NCBI RefSeq assembly: GCF_016918565.1
Contig: NZ_JAFFQD010000025.1
Location: 1 to 64,000 of the forward strand
Direction of reading: 5' to 3'
Length of the DNA stretch: 64,000 nt
From: Desulfogranum marinum
GTDB taxonomy: Bacteria > Desulfobacterota > Desulfobulbia > Desulfobulbales > Desulfobulbaceae
Below are positions 36,334 to 46,969 of the stretch, one piece after another (position 1 is the stretch's first letter; every line of letters begins with the position of its first letter). The notes beneath the pieces were generated by a model that was not told where the DNA came from, did no database searches, and was given only the letters and a program-made list of their open reading frames with translations. Made by a program: the position numbers and the translations under genes.

Positions 36334-36485
36334 TGCTCCCACAGGCAACTTTCAGCAAGAATGTAATTCTATTTGGTACCTACTTACAGGTAAAGGTTTT
36401 AGGTATAATAAATCAAAGAGTTATCACCCCCGTGAAGAGGTACTCTATTTGAGGAGGTTACAGTCTCTCATTCCCCGGACATCTG

Positions 36486-36514
36486 TTGACAAGGCTAGGT
36501 TTAAGAGCTATACA
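36486..36514 (+). promoter_or_regulatory. Sigma70-type promoter of the cytochrome c3 gene
   Basis: TTGACA (36486-36491), a 17-bp spacer and TATACA (36509-36514) lie about 58 bp before the start codon, which also has a strong AAAGGAGG site. High, separate expression of the cytochrome is likely. Confidence 0.65.
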
Positions 36515-36571
36515 ATTAACGTTCAATAGCTGTTTTTGTTCATATACTAAAAATATCAAAGGAGGATTGAT

Positions 36572-36970
36572 ATGAAGAAAATTTTAGCATGCTGTACAGC
36601 TTTAGCACTCATGGGCATGGTCAGTTTCGGCGTCGCAACTGCCAGCGACAAAGGACCTGCAGACATGACACTGGAATCAACCATTGACAAGGCCAAAAAG
36701 CCAAAGCCAGCTATTTTTCCACATGCTGCCCACCAGGGTCGTCTGGAGTGTGGCGAATGCCATCACGCAAAAGATGATGCTGGTAAGCAGGTAGCCTATG
36801 TGGAAGGGCAAAAAATTGAAAAATGCGAGTCCTGCCATAATAAAGGCGAAACAATGCCGAAAGAACTGGCAACTTACAAAGGCGCTGCTCACGCTCAATG
36901 TAAGGGTTGCCACGCTAAGACATCAAAGGATCTTGCAAAATGCGGAGTATGTCATCCTAAACAGGGATGA
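36572..36970 (+). CDS. Periplasmic tetrahaem cytochrome c3-like protein
   Basis: The 132-residue exported protein has a signal peptide (cleavage near ATAS) and four CXXCH motifs: CGECH, CESCH, CKGCH and CGVCH. Extra histidines (FPHAAHQ, the second His after CGECH, and GAAHAQ) give enough ligands for bis-His coordination of all four haems. Cytochrome c3 proteins shuttle low-potential electrons between periplasmic hydrogenases or formate dehydrogenases and membrane complexes in sulfate reducers. All sites are CXXCH, unlike classical Desulfovibrio c3 with CX4CH sites. It has its own promoter and terminator. Confidence 0.92.
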   Translation: MKKILACCTALALMGMVSFGVATASDKGPADMTLESTIDKAKKPKPAIFPHAAHQGRLECGECHHAKDDAGKQVAYVEGQKIEKCESCHNKGETMPKELATYKGAAHAQCKGCHAKTSKDLAKCGVCHPKQG

Positions 36971-36990
36971 TATCTATTGCTCGTAATGCA

Positions 36991-37027
36991 TAAAAAAAGG
37001 CTGCTCACGTTGAGCAGCCTTTTTTTA
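36991..37027. terminator. Bidirectional terminator between cytochrome c3 and glyS
   Basis: AGGCTGCTCA (36998-37007) and TGAGCAGCCT (37011-37020) form a perfect 10-bp stem. It is preceded by seven As and followed by seven Ts, so it can stop transcription from both sides of this convergent pair. Confidence 0.92.
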
Positions 37028-37047
37028 TTCTATAGAAGAGTTATGCG

Positions 37048-39123
37048 TTACTCTACATGCATCTTTGAAATGTCTCCTACCTGCAGCACAAGCTCACCCA
37101 ATGCGGTGAGTAAATTCAATCTATTTTGCCTGATCCGGGCATCTTCCGCCATAACCATGACATCATCAAAAAACCGATCCACTGGTGATTTCATTGCCAG
37201 CATCTCCAGCAATGCTTTGTCATATTGTTTTTCGTCCAGCAATGGTAAAGCTTTAGAACGAACGGTTTCCAGAGTCGCATAAAGATCCTTTTCTGCCGCA
37301 TCACTCAACAGATTTGGCTCTACCTGAGTCTCAGTGTTGTCTTTGATAATATTCCTGATTCGTTTAAATGCACCGGCAAGCACGGCAAAGTCTTGTTGGT
37401 TCTGAATTGCATCCAATGCCTGAATCCGCCCCAGACAATCAAGAGGATTATCAAAGCCGGTTGCTGTTGCAGCATCAACAACCTCCTGTAAAACACCTGA
37501 GGCCACCTGCTCATTTTCGAAACGAAGGCGTATAAAATCTAGAATCTCATCTGCGGTGTGCTCTTGGACCTTGATCTGGTCTCCATAGGCAGCCAGAGCT
37601 GCCTCTATAACTGCAGACAATGACAGATTAATATTGAGCCCTTTTAAAATATTGAGCAACCCAATCGCCTGCCTGCGTAAACCAAAGGCATCTTTATTAC
37701 CGGTGGGCCGTTCGCCTATGGCAAAGCAGCCGGCCAAAGTATCAAGGCGATCAGCTAACCCTACAAAAGCACCGGGCAGTGAGGCAGGCAGTTGCCCCCC
37801 CGCACGGACGGGCATGTAGTGCTCATGGATGGCCTGGGCAACCGTTTGATCTTCGCCGTCATGCAAGGCATATTCGCTACCGATAATCCCCTGTAAAGAA
37901 GGGAATTCGCCAACCATTTCTGTGAGCAAATCGGCTTTTGCAAGCCTAGCAGCTCTCATGGTTGCCTCTTTGAGTGCTGGTTGTATCTTATCCGCCAGCA
38001 TGGCAGCAATCTTTTCCATTCTCCTGCTCTTCGCAAGCATGGTCCCGAGCTGATGCTGAAAAATAATCCCGTCTAGCTGATCGAGTCTGTCGCTGAGTTT
38101 TCTTTTTTTATCCTCATTAAAAAAGAATAAACCATCCTCAAGCCGAGCTCGTAATACTCTTTCATGTCCGCTTGCAGCAAGATCGATGTCCTTGATATCG
38201 GTGTTATTAACAGCCACGAAACGGGGAAGGAGCGTTCCGTCCTTATCGGCAACAGGAAAATATTTCTGGTGTTCGCGCATGGAGGTTATTAACGCTTCAT
38301 CGGGCAATGTAAGAAATTTTTCATCAAAACTTCCACAGACACCGTAAGGTTTTTCAACAAGATTAGTAACCGTATCTATTAAACCTTCATGGAGAACAGG
38401 TTGTGCGTCTGCTATCCCTGAATGTTCTTGTACAGCACGCTTTACCTCACTGATCACGAGTTCACGCCTTATCTTGTTATCTGCAACCACATATTTTTCG
38501 GCCAAAGTGGAGAGATACTGCTCGGTACCAGTAACATCAAAGGTATCAGGAGACATAAAGCGATGCCCACGGGTGGTCGTACCGGCAACGATCCCTTCAA
38601 AAACAAGATCGACCTTTTGCCCACCATAAAGAGCAACCAACCACTGAATCGGGCGGACAAAAGCCGTTGCAGTATCTGCCCAGCGCATGGACTTTGGGAA
38701 AACCAACTCACGAATAAGAGATTCAAGCACACCGGGAAGTAAAGAAAGGGTATCTTTGCCCTGTACATCCTCAACAGCCATTAAATATTCTCCCTTGGCT
38801 GTCTTGATCACCTGAAGATCACTTGGATCCATGCCTTTGGAGCGGGCAAAACCGATGGCAGCCTTGGTTGGATTACCGTCACCATCATAGCCGGCAACGG
38901 TCGAAGGACCAATATGTTCTAAAGTTCTATCAGGTTGACGCTCTTCAATAAAATCAACCGAGAGGGTCAGTCTCCTTGGAGTGGCAAAAGTCTTAAAACC
39001 ACTGGAGTTGAGGCCAAGTTCCTTCAGCTTCTTTTCTGCTTCTGCTTGTAAAAAATCAAGTGCCGACTGAATATATCCAGCAGGTATTTCCTCGGTCCCA
39101 ATTTCAAATAGTAGCTCGCTCAT
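37048..39123 (-). CDS. glyS: Glycyl-tRNA synthetase beta subunit
   Basis: Beta subunit of the alpha2-beta2 bacterial glycyl-tRNA synthetase, carrying tRNA recognition and the HD-like and anticodon domains. The 691-residue product begins with the typical ELLFEIGTEEIPAGYIQSAL. It has ATPRRLTLSV, MRWADTATAFVRPIQWLVAL, TRGHRFMSP, ADLLTEMVGEFPSLQGIIG and PTGNKDAFGLRRQAIGLLNIL. The alpha-subunit gene glyQ, usually adjacent, is not in the window. Confidence 0.97.
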   Translation of the reverse strand: MSELLFEIGTEEIPAGYIQSALDFLQAEAEKKLKELGLNSSGFKTFATPRRLTLSVDFIEERQPDRTLEHIGPSTVAGYDGDGNPTKAAIGFARSKGMDPSDLQVIKTAKGEYLMAVEDVQGKDTLSLLPGVLESLIRELVFPKSMRWADTATAFVRPIQWLVALYGGQKVDLVFEGIVAGTTTRGHRFMSPDTFDVTGTEQYLSTLAEKYVVADNKIRRELVISEVKRAVQEHSGIADAQPVLHEGLIDTVTNLVEKPYGVCGSFDEKFLTLPDEALITSMREHQKYFPVADKDGTLLPRFVAVNNTDIKDIDLAASGHERVLRARLEDGLFFFNEDKKRKLSDRLDQLDGIIFQHQLGTMLAKSRRMEKIAAMLADKIQPALKEATMRAARLAKADLLTEMVGEFPSLQGIIGSEYALHDGEDQTVAQAIHEHYMPVRAGGQLPASLPGAFVGLADRLDTLAGCFAIGERPTGNKDAFGLRRQAIGLLNILKGLNINLSLSAVIEAALAAYGDQIKVQEHTADEILDFIRLRFENEQVASGVLQEVVDAATATGFDNPLDCLGRIQALDAIQNQQDFAVLAGAFKRIRNIIKDNTETQVEPNLLSDAAEKDLYATLETVRSKALPLLDEKQYDKALLEMLAMKSPVDRFFDDVMVMAEDARIRQNRLNLLTALGELVLQVGDISKMHVE

Positions 39124-39556
39124 TGCTGTCCGTAGATGTAATTAGCTAAAATGGTAAATAAAACGGTATTGCAACACATTTCAAAATAATATTGCGACAC
39201 AATTTCTATAGCCTCTTTTCAAAGGCTTTTCAAGAAAACAAGACCTGAATCGGTCTGACGGGATACAACCTTACCCTAATGAGAAAATACCGGCAATAAC
39301 AGTTACCTTTTGGCAAGAAAACAAGAACCTAAGAAATCAGCAATAATTGCAAGATTCTGAGGGCATCTTGAAAATGTCTTTTCCTGGAAATTTCGATATT
39401 ATGTTTATGATTGGAGCCTTGAAGGTAGCCTATACTCCAAAAGTGTACATATGCGTGGGTACTATATTATCGGCATGCATTGGCCCAGAATAGGGACCGG
39501 AGGAGCGTAGTTGAACGATATCACTCTTCAAGACAGGTTACAATCAGGGGAAAGGG
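39124..39556. other. Intergenic region upstream of glyS
   Basis: This 433 bp separates two minus-strand genes. I find no convincing gene, T-box or terminator. An open frame on the plus strand from 39480 runs into the FolE2-like gene and is its shadow. Confidence 0.35.
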
Positions 39557-40285
39557 TCAAATTTTTTCGTCTACAGCCATTGGCCCTTCAACAGAAGCAG
39601 AGGTGGTATATCCGCATGTAACATTTTCTACCACTACCTTATACCATGAAAAAGCGGAATGGTTGGCAAGGGCTGTGCCAAGTTTGCGACAAATGGTTTC
39701 AGCGCTACTCTTGAGATCAGTCGATCGTGCAGCACTGCTTTCAATAAGCTCAATCAAATCCTCAAGCCACAAAAAATGGCTTAATCTAACAGAAACAATG
39801 GCTGTACCCCAGAAGCCTGCATAACCGTTAGCTGCAATTGTCGCATTTTCGTTGCCGTTGAGCAGTGGGACGGGTACCTCGACCTCTACCACCAAATCAA
39901 GTTCCTCTTCAAGCGAACCTATCATTTTGCAATCGTACCTTTGTGACTTAAACAGGGCTCTTAAGTTGGTAGAAGTAAAAAAATAAGGAAATGCGATTTC
40001 AATGTGGGAAGCCTCGGCTTGGAGGCGAGTTTTCATTTCTTGCAAAATGAGATGGAGTGTTTCAAGATTGAATCGCCCATGAAAGCGATTAAGGATCTCA
40101 ATGAATCTACTCATATGAGTCCCTTTAAATTGATGGGGCAGGTTCACGTACATATTGACAATAGCAACTGTCTCCTGCGTTTTTCTCGACTTATCCAGGA
40201 CGGTAACCGGATAAGAAATATTTTTTACGCCTACCTTACGTATATCTATTCGTCTGGTATCCTCCAGGCTCTGAATATCTTTCAT
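39557..40285 (-). CDS. FolE2-like protein lacking the catalytic site
   Basis: The N-terminal half is clearly GTP cyclohydrolase FolE2/MptA family: IDIRKVGVKNISYPVTVLD, then NMYVNLP and FKGTHMSRFIEIL (53-65). The C-terminal half keeps WLEDLIELIESSA (173-185) and the SWYKVVVEN strand but lacks the active site. The family CPCSKEIS block is replaced by PLLNGNENAT (140-149), the AHNQR block by GYAGFWG, the KRPDEKYVTE region is deleted after residue 185, and the NHSAYA histidine block reads CGYTTSAS. It cannot be a normal FolE2 and is probably a repurposed or structural paralogue. It lies between glyS and a response-regulator gene on the same strand. Confidence 0.75.
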   Translation of the reverse strand: MKDIQSLEDTRRIDIRKVGVKNISYPVTVLDKSRKTQETVAIVNMYVNLPHQFKGTHMSRFIEILNRFHGRFNLETLHLILQEMKTRLQAEASHIEIAFPYFFTSTNLRALFKSQRYDCKMIGSLEEELDLVVEVEVPVPLLNGNENATIAANGYAGFWGTAIVSVRLSHFLWLEDLIELIESSAARSTDLKSSAETICRKLGTALANHSAFSWYKVVVENVTCGYTTSASVEGPMAVDEKI

Positions 40286-40376
40286 TAGGAATCTGCAAAG
40301 CGGGGGTCAGGCTGTTGAGGCAAGTGGAAACATAAAATCAAGCAGAGTTCATGTATTCGAAATATTTCCAAAAACA

Positions 40377-40733
40377 TCAGGAAAGATATTTTTTTACAGT
40401 GGCCTTCAACTCATCAATGTTGGCGGATTTGACAATATACGCCTCTGAAGCCCAGGTACCGAAGTCCTGTTTAAACTCAGGATAGGCAGAGCAAAGAATA
40501 ACCGGCAACCGGGAATTGAGTTCTTTCATCTGCCGAAGTACCTCAATTCCGTTCATGCCCGGCATATTAATATCAAGAATCACTAAATCGGGTTTTTCTT
40601 CACTGAATTTTTGCAGCGCCTCTTCCCCATTATAGGCAGAGATCACCTCATATCCTTCATCTTCGAACTCTCCCCGATAAAGCAACTGGATGCCCTGTTC
40701 GTCATCAACAAGCAAAATACGTTTTGGTTCCAT
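40377..40733 (-). CDS. Single-domain response regulator (CheY-like)
   Basis: The 118-residue receiver has the acidic pair in LLVDDEQG, the phospho-accepting Asp in VILDINMPGMNG (about residue 54), the Ser in ILCSAYP and the conserved Lys in YIVKSANID. It has no output domain and no kinase beside it. It lies 8 bp downstream of galT and may be co-transcribed with it. It could serve as receiver for an orphan kinase elsewhere. Confidence 0.9.
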   Translation of the reverse strand: MEPKRILLVDDEQGIQLLYRGEFEDEGYEVISAYNGEEALQKFSEEKPDLVILDINMPGMNGIEVLRQMKELNSRLPVILCSAYPEFKQDFGTWASEAYIVKSANIDELKATVKKYLS

Positions 40734-40741
40734 TTTCCCAC

Positions 40742-41740
40742 CTACAGTTCGACTTCCTTGAGGTATTTACAGGTCTCTTCCGGCGGCATTGGATTAATAT
40801 AAAATCCGGTTCCCCACTCAAAGCCTGCAATGGAGGTTAATTTGGGGACAATTTCAAAGTGCCAGTGATAGTGATCCAGCTGTGGAGAACGAAGTGGCTG
40901 GGTATGCAAAACAAAATTATACGGCGCGTTTGGTATACAGGCATCCAGCCGCCTCAGACTTTCTGAAAAAATATCTGTAAGCGCCTGAAGAGAGTTTTCA
41001 TCTTGGGCCGCATAATTGGAATGATGATAACGTGGTATTATCCACATCTCAAAAGGCGAGCGAGGCGCATAAGGAGTGATGGTTACAAAATAATCATTTT
41101 CGCAGACCCTACGTATATCCTGCTGTCTTTCCTGTCGAATGATATCACAGAATATGCACCTGTCCTTGTATTTGTAATACGAAAGGCTTCCTTCAAGTTC
41201 CGAAGAAACCCTGCGTGGTACAATGGGAAGGGCTACCAGCTGGGAATGTGAATGTTCAAGGGAAGCTCCAGCCGCTTTACCAAAGTTTTTGAACACCATC
41301 ACGTATCGAAATCTTTCATCTTGTGCAAGGTCTCGGATACGGTCCCGAAAAGCCCTGAAGGTGAAGATCATTTCTTCCGGGGACAAGGCTGCAAATGTTT
41401 TTTCATGAGAAGGATTTTCAATGATCACTTCATGGGCACCAATACCATTCATCCGATCATAAAGCCCTTCACCCTGTTTCTCCAATTCGCCTTCGATGAC
41501 AAGGGCCGGGTACTTGTTGGGCACGACCCGTGTTTGCCATCCGGAAGAGTTTGCCGTCCCCTCATTGCGCCCATAAACAAGGACTTCGTCAGGCGTTGTT
41601 TTTTCATGACCGGGACAAAGAGGGCAAAATCCTCCCTTAACCTTGTATTCCTCAACCATAAAATCAGTCGGCCGCTTCCCCCTTTCCTGGGCAATAATGA
41701 TCCATCGTCCCAAAATGGGATCTTTTCTTAATTCAGGCAT
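40742..41740 (-). CDS. galT: Galactose-1-phosphate uridylyltransferase
   Basis: Transfers UMP between UDP-glucose and galactose-1-phosphate; distant members act on other sugar phosphates or ADP. The 332-residue protein begins DPILGRWIIIAQERGKRP, has zinc-binding FCPLCPGHE (the CxxC type), and the catalytic histidine triad block LEHSHSQLVALP (HxHxQ, about 162-173). A second CIFCDI zinc pair and a C-terminal HWHFEIVPKL block follow. It lies in a run of minus-strand genes between dksA-like and the response regulator, with no other Leloir genes nearby, so a role in glycogen or envelope sugar metabolism is possible. Confidence 0.93.
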   Translation of the reverse strand: MPELRKDPILGRWIIIAQERGKRPTDFMVEEYKVKGGFCPLCPGHEKTTPDEVLVYGRNEGTANSSGWQTRVVPNKYPALVIEGELEKQGEGLYDRMNGIGAHEVIIENPSHEKTFAALSPEEMIFTFRAFRDRIRDLAQDERFRYVMVFKNFGKAAGASLEHSHSQLVALPIVPRRVSSELEGSLSYYKYKDRCIFCDIIRQERQQDIRRVCENDYFVTITPYAPRSPFEMWIIPRYHHSNYAAQDENSLQALTDIFSESLRRLDACIPNAPYNFVLHTQPLRSPQLDHYHWHFEIVPKLTSIAGFEWGTGFYINPMPPEETCKYLKEVEL

Positions 41741-41747
41741 AACTCTT

Positions 41748-42110
41748 CTAGCGCCCCTGTGCCTTTTCCCGTTGTTCTAATTTGGTTTTACAATCGATAC
41801 AATAGGTAGCCACAGGCCTGGCCTTAAGCCTTTTTACAGAAATATCCTCGCCGCAACCTTCACAGATGCCATAGGTGCCTTCTTCGATACGATTAAGAGC
41901 TTCGTCAACTTTGTCCATAAGCTTCCGTTCTCTTCCACGAATACGGAGTTCAAACGTTCTGTCAGACTCCACACTTGCTCGATCATTGGGATCAGGAATA
42001 TTACCTTCTTGATGCGCTATTTCTGTTAATGTCTGTTCAACATCAGAGGAAATATCGTTCTTAATCGCTTCAAGTTGCTCTTTTAATTGCGCCAAATCCT
42101 TTTCATCCAT
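41748..42110 (-). CDS. TraR/DksA-family zinc-finger protein
   Basis: The 120-residue protein has an N-terminal coiled coil and a C-terminal four-cysteine zinc finger: CEGCGEDISVKRLKARP...CIDC. Family members bind the RNA polymerase secondary channel and work with ppGpp. The acidic tip sits near DPNDRASVESDRT. The ATG at 42110 is preferred because a GGAG lies 9 bp upstream; the longer frame begins with TTG. It lies 47 bp after moaC and 7 bp before galT. Confidence 0.88.
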   Translation of the reverse strand: MDEKDLAQLKEQLEAIKNDISSDVEQTLTEIAHQEGNIPDPNDRASVESDRTFELRIRGRERKLMDKVDEALNRIEEGTYGICEGCGEDISVKRLKARPVATYCIDCKTKLEQREKAQGR

Positions 42111-42157
42111 ATCAGCAGACTCCGGCAAACTGGTTTAATAATATTTTCTGTAGTATA

Positions 42158-42652
42158 TCATTCTGTTACTGATCTTTCAAATAACCCGCTTTTACCACCA
42201 CTTTTTTTCAACAACCTAATATCAGAAATCTCCATACTTTTATCAACCGCCTTGCACATATCATAGATTGTCAAAGCGGCCACGGAAACGGCAGTAAGCG
42301 CCTCCATTTCAACCCCTGTTTTTCCGGTAATCGACACAGTAGCCTCTATATGGATTGCTTTCTGCTTATCATCAAGAGAAAATTCTATATCAACACCGGT
42401 AATCGCAAGAGGATGACAAAGGGGAATAAGCTGATCTACTTTTTTTACTGCCATTACCCCGGCAATCCTAGCTACCCCCAGCACATCTCCTTTTTTGACA
42501 TTCCCTTGGCGCACTAATGAGTACGCCTGATCAGACATGGATATGGTTCCCTCAGCCGTAGCCTTTCGTCGCGTATCATTTTTTTTCCCCACATCCACCA
42601 TCCGGGCATTGCCGGCCTCATCGAAGTGGGACAGAGGATTTTCATCAACCAT
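42158..42652 (-). CDS. moaC: Cyclic pyranopterin monophosphate synthase
   Basis: MoaC forms the cyclic pyranopterin in molybdenum cofactor synthesis after MoaA. The 164-residue protein has [32 protein letters not shown] and the C-terminal [27 protein letters not shown] block, which contain the catalytic Lys and His. The ATG at 42652 overlaps the dnaJ stop by 8 bp; a TTG six bases upstream is less likely. Confidence 0.97.
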   Translation of the reverse strand: MVDENPLSHFDEAGNARMVDVGKKNDTRRKATAEGTISMSDQAYSLVRQGNVKKGDVLGVARIAGVMAVKKVDQLIPLCHPLAITGVDIEFSLDDKQKAIHIEATVSITGKTGVEMEALTAVSVAALTIYDMCKAVDKSMEISDIRLLKKSGGKSGLFERSVTE

Positions 42653-43796
42653 TGGCAACCTTGTCTGTTTTATCTGCTTTCTTTTTCTGTTTGCTTATAT
42701 GGGTATGGAAAAGACGGGCGAAAAAACCTTCCTCTTCCCGCTCTTTACTCATCTCATCGAAATCTTTAAGTAACTCTTTCTGCTGTTTTGTCAATTTGAC
42801 GGGTGTCTTCACCTGGGCTTCGACGATCATGTCCCCTTTACCTCCACCACGGAGGCTAGGCACACCTTCCTTGCGCAGAGTAAAACGATCACCTGATTGG
42901 GTCCCGGCAGGAATCTTTAATTTTGTAGTACCATGGATCGTAGGCACGTCCACCTCACACCCTAAAGCAGCCTGTACCATCGGCACAGGAAGGCTCAGGT
43001 AGATAAGCTGACCATCACGCTGAAAATATTCATGCTCTTCAACATGAATAATGACATACAGATCGCCTGATTGACCTCCACGGCGGCCACCTTCTCCTTC
43101 TCCGGAGAGCCGCATTCTTGACCCGGTATCGACACCGGCTGGGATACGAATATTGACGGTCTTGCTCTTGTTGACCAATCCTGACCCGTGGCAATCATTA
43201 CAAGGTTCCTTTATCACCTGACCGGCGCCATGACATTGCGGGCAGGTGGTGCTTACCTGAAAAAAGCCCTGAGACCGTACCACCTGTCCCCTTCCGTGAC
43301 AACTGGGGCAGGTTTCCGGTCGGTACCCTGGCCTGGACCCGGTACCATCACAGGTAAGACAGGTTTCTTTTTTTGTTATTTCAACTTCACGGTTCACACC
43401 GTGTACAGCATCCATAAATGATATCTGGATATCATAGCGAAGATCATCACCTTGGACAGGTGCATTTGGATCACGTTGACGGCTACGCCCTCCAAATCCG
43501 AAGATATCACCAAACATATCGTTAATGTGAGAAAAAATATCATCGTTGTTTCCCGGGCCACTGTACCCGCTACTCCGCAGACCTTCTTTCCCGTAAGTGT
43601 CGTAAATTTGGCGTTTTTGAAGATCGCTGAGCACTTCATACGCCTCGGCAGCTTCTTTAAACTTTGCCTCGGCCTCTTTATCATCCGGATTGCGATCCGG
43701 ATGATACTTCATTGCCAATTTACGATATGCCTTTTTTATGTTCTCAGCAGATGCGTCTCTTGATACACCGAGAAGTTCGTAATAGCTCTCACTCAT
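42645..43796 (-). CDS. dnaJ: Chaperone protein DnaJ
   Basis: Hsp40 co-chaperone that delivers substrates to DnaK and stimulates its ATPase. The 383 residues include a J domain with the HPD motif ([11 protein letters not shown], about 29-39), a Gly/Phe-rich linker ([12 protein letters not shown]), four zinc-binding repeats ([32 protein letters not shown]) and two C-terminal substrate domains. dnaK and grpE are not adjacent. It follows rpoZ by 12 bp and overlaps moaC. Confidence 0.98.
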   Translation of the reverse strand: MSESYYELLGVSRDASAENIKKAYRKLAMKYHPDRNPDDKEAEAKFKEAAEAYEVLSDLQKRQIYDTYGKEGLRSSGYSGPGNNDDIFSHINDMFGDIFGFGGRSRQRDPNAPVQGDDLRYDIQISFMDAVHGVNREVEITKKETCLTCDGTGSRPGYRPETCPSCHGRGQVVRSQGFFQVSTTCPQCHGAGQVIKEPCNDCHGSGLVNKSKTVNIRIPAGVDTGSRMRLSGEGEGGRRGGQSGDLYVIIHVEEHEYFQRDGQLIYLSLPVPMVQAALGCEVDVPTIHGTTKLKIPAGTQSGDRFTLRKEGVPSLRGGGKGDMIVEAQVKTPVKLTKQQKELLKDFDEMSKEREEEGFFARLFHTHISKQKKKADKTDKVANG

Positions 43797-43808
43797 AACT
43801 AAATGTTT

Positions 43809-44072
43809 CTATTCGTTATTGTCGCTGGTTTCGACTTCGGATTCAGTAATTTTGGATCTGCGCTGTCGTGGAAGATCGTGAATATTGTCAAAGGTTACCT
43901 TTCCCGCAGCGATCTCACGCAACGTCATTACCACTTCCTTATTTTTCCCAGCAGCAAGAAAAGGTTCTCCATTGCGGTGCTGGCGAATTCTCTCCACAGC
44001 GAGATGAATCAGGGAAAAACGATTATCGTCTCCCACTTTTTCAAGACAGTCTTCTACGGTGATTCGAGCCAT
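43809..44072 (-). CDS. rpoZ: RNA polymerase omega subunit
   Basis: The 87-residue omega subunit helps fold and bind the beta-prime subunit and forms part of the ppGpp site. The N-terminus MARITVEDCLEKV...RFSLIHLAVERI is characteristic. The ATG at 44072 is set by a GGAGG upstream; the longer frame to 44225 has no homology. The C-terminal extension after EIAAGKVTFDN is rich in Glu and Asp. First gene of the run rpoZ, dnaJ, moaC. Confidence 0.93.
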   Translation of the reverse strand: MARITVEDCLEKVGDDNRFSLIHLAVERIRQHRNGEPFLAAGKNKEVVMTLREIAAGKVTFDNIHDLPRQRRSKITESEVETSDNNE

Positions 44073-44135
44073 CTTGTAGCCTCCATAATAAAAACTTCCG
44101 GAATGAAATATTCGGAATATTGAATTTAAGGTTGC

Positions 44136-44173
44136 GGATTCCAGATATAAGCTTGGAACGTAGGCTGGAATCC
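44136..44173. repeat. Inverted repeat upstream of rpoZ
   Basis: GGATTCCAG (44136-44144) and CTGGAATCC (44165-44173) form a perfect 9-bp inverted pair around a 20-base loop in the purA-rpoZ gap. It has no T run. This may be a mRNA leader structure or a small extragenic repeat. Confidence 0.5.
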
Positions 44174-44198
44174 AGCAATGAATTTTGTAAGCATTCTG

Positions 44199-44230
44199 AA
44201 AAAAATGGCAAGGGGAGCGAGACACTCCCC
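44199..44230 (-). terminator. Probable purA terminator
   Basis: On the minus strand GGGGAG (44225-44230 complement) pairs with CTCCCC (44212-44217 complement) and is followed, after TTGCCA, by seven Ts. It lies 15 bp after the purA stop. Confidence 0.6.
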
Positions 44231-44244
44231 GATCAGATCACCAC

Positions 44245-45663
<1,419 letters not shown>

Positions 45664-45796
45664 TTAACCGCCCTCTACATAACAATCCATCTCTTACCTA
45701 ATTTCAACAACCTGCATACATTACAAGAGTCTATTTCCGGGGGATGTCGCGTCGTAAAACCTATTACCAGCGGGTTAGAGATCTATCCAGTTTGAT

Positions 45797-45837
45797 TTGA
45801 TATATATCAAGGAAAAAAGAGAGGTTTCTAGTATAAA
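45797..45837 (+). promoter_or_regulatory. FNR-type box and -10 of the ygbA-like promoter
   Basis: The perfect palindrome TTGATATATATCAA (45797-45810) has its centre 28.5 bp before the first base of TATAAA (45832-45837). This is exactly the geometry at hcp and places the box at about -41.5. Confidence 0.72.
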
Positions 45838-45904
45838 ATCAGGGAAAAAGAGTAATACATCATGCCTTATCCAATACAAAATATGGAAGTGATAAATAAC
45901 GATT

Positions 45905-46237
45905 ATGAAATTCACCTCCAAAAGGATGCAGCGGGAAGCCGACTGCGTGGCCCTGATGATCAATCGTTACTGCAAAGATCACCATAAAGCACAATCGCCT
46001 CCCTGTGAACAGTGTGAAGAACTTTTGCACTACGCGCTGCAACGACTGCATCATTGCCCTTTCCAGGAACAAAAATCAACCTGCGGTAAATGCCCTGTGC
46101 ACTGTTACAAACCTGATATGCAAAACAAAATTCGCAAGATCATGCGCTATGCGGGGCCACGCATGGTGTTCACGAACCCAATCATGTCCCTTCACCACCT
46201 CATCGATGGTCTCAAGAAAACACCCGAGCGGCAATAA
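45905..46237 (+). CDS. YgbA-like nitrous oxide-stimulated promoter family protein
   Basis: The 110-residue cysteine-rich protein has CEQCEELLHYALQRL, HHCPFQ and CGKCPVHCYKPDMQNKIRKIMRYAGPRM, the hallmark of the YgbA family. In enteric bacteria ygbA belongs to the NO-responsive NsrR regulon; its biochemical role is unclear. The many Cys and His residues suggest metal or cluster binding. Its promoter has an FNR-type box matching that of hcp, which supports a nitrosative-stress role here. Single gene. Confidence 0.88.
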   Translation: MKFTSKRMQREADCVALMINRYCKDHHKAQSPPCEQCEELLHYALQRLHHCPFQEQKSTCGKCPVHCYKPDMQNKIRKIMRYAGPRMVFTNPIMSLHHLIDGLKKTPERQ

Positions 46238-46510
46238 CCAGACCGCTTGACACGTCTTTTTAAATCCCGTAAGGTTGGACCGTTTTCGTAAGCCGGAAGT
46301 GTAACTGCTCAGCGAACAACAAATACCCTTGCTTTCAGCTCGATCTGTATTGGTTCGGCAGTACTCCAGATGGGTATAACCAGTCTGGATTGCTGGAATA
46401 ACACTCTACCTTCCTGCCTGATCATGTGCAGAGGTAAACACAGATTCCGAGCGATACTGCTGAACAGTTACCCTGAAGTTATAAAAAATTCACCAGTTGA
46501 GCCTACTCTT
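46238..46510. other. Intergenic region before the tat genes
   Basis: An AGCGG/CCGCT pair near 46228-46250 followed by TTTTT at 46257-46261 may be a weak terminator of the ygbA-like gene. Nothing else is clear. Confidence 0.35.
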
Positions 46511-46969
46511 ATGTTTGGAATTGGTCTTCCTGAAATGATAGTCATCTTCGCTGTCGCTCTGATAGTGGTAGGACCGGACAAACTCCCGGACCTTGCCAAA
46601 TCACTTGCGAAAGGGTTGATGGAGATGAAAAAAACCGTCAACCAGTTAAAAGAAAACTTGTCTGAAGAGGACGACACACTCAATGAAGTGCAGCGTGAAT
46701 TGAAACAAACAGCCGCTGACCTCAAGGAACGGGTCCTTGATAACGAAACCCAGACCTGGTCGCAAAAAGCCATTGAAGCCCCTGTTGACGAAGGAGAGGC
46801 AGATAAGGATAAACCAATCGATCTCTCTCCGGAAAACCTACGCCCTTGGGAAGAAGACGCTGAAAGTACACCACAGGACAAGGACAACGATTCTCCTGTG
46901 GCGGATAGTTCGCCTGAAACAACACCTGCCGATGATACTGACAACGCGGAGAGAAAATCTGCCAAATGA
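46511..46969 (+). CDS. tatB: Sec-independent translocase TatA/TatB-family protein
   Basis: The 152-residue protein has one N-terminal helix, [21 protein letters not shown], then the [15 protein letters not shown] hinge and amphipathic helix. The Glu at position 8 and the long charged C-terminal tail (about 60-152, rich in Asp, Glu and Pro) suggest TatB over TatA. TatB with TatC recognises twin-arginine signal peptides. The ATG at 46511 is chosen from homology; the longer frame from 46370 lacks support. It overlaps tatC by 4 bp. Confidence 0.85.
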   Translation: MFGIGLPEMIVIFAVALIVVGPDKLPDLAKSLAKGLMEMKKTVNQLKENLSEEDDTLNEVQRELKQTAADLKERVLDNETQTWSQKAIEAPVDEGEADKDKPIDLSPENLRPWEEDAESTPQDKDNDSPVADSSPETTPADDTDNAERKSAK

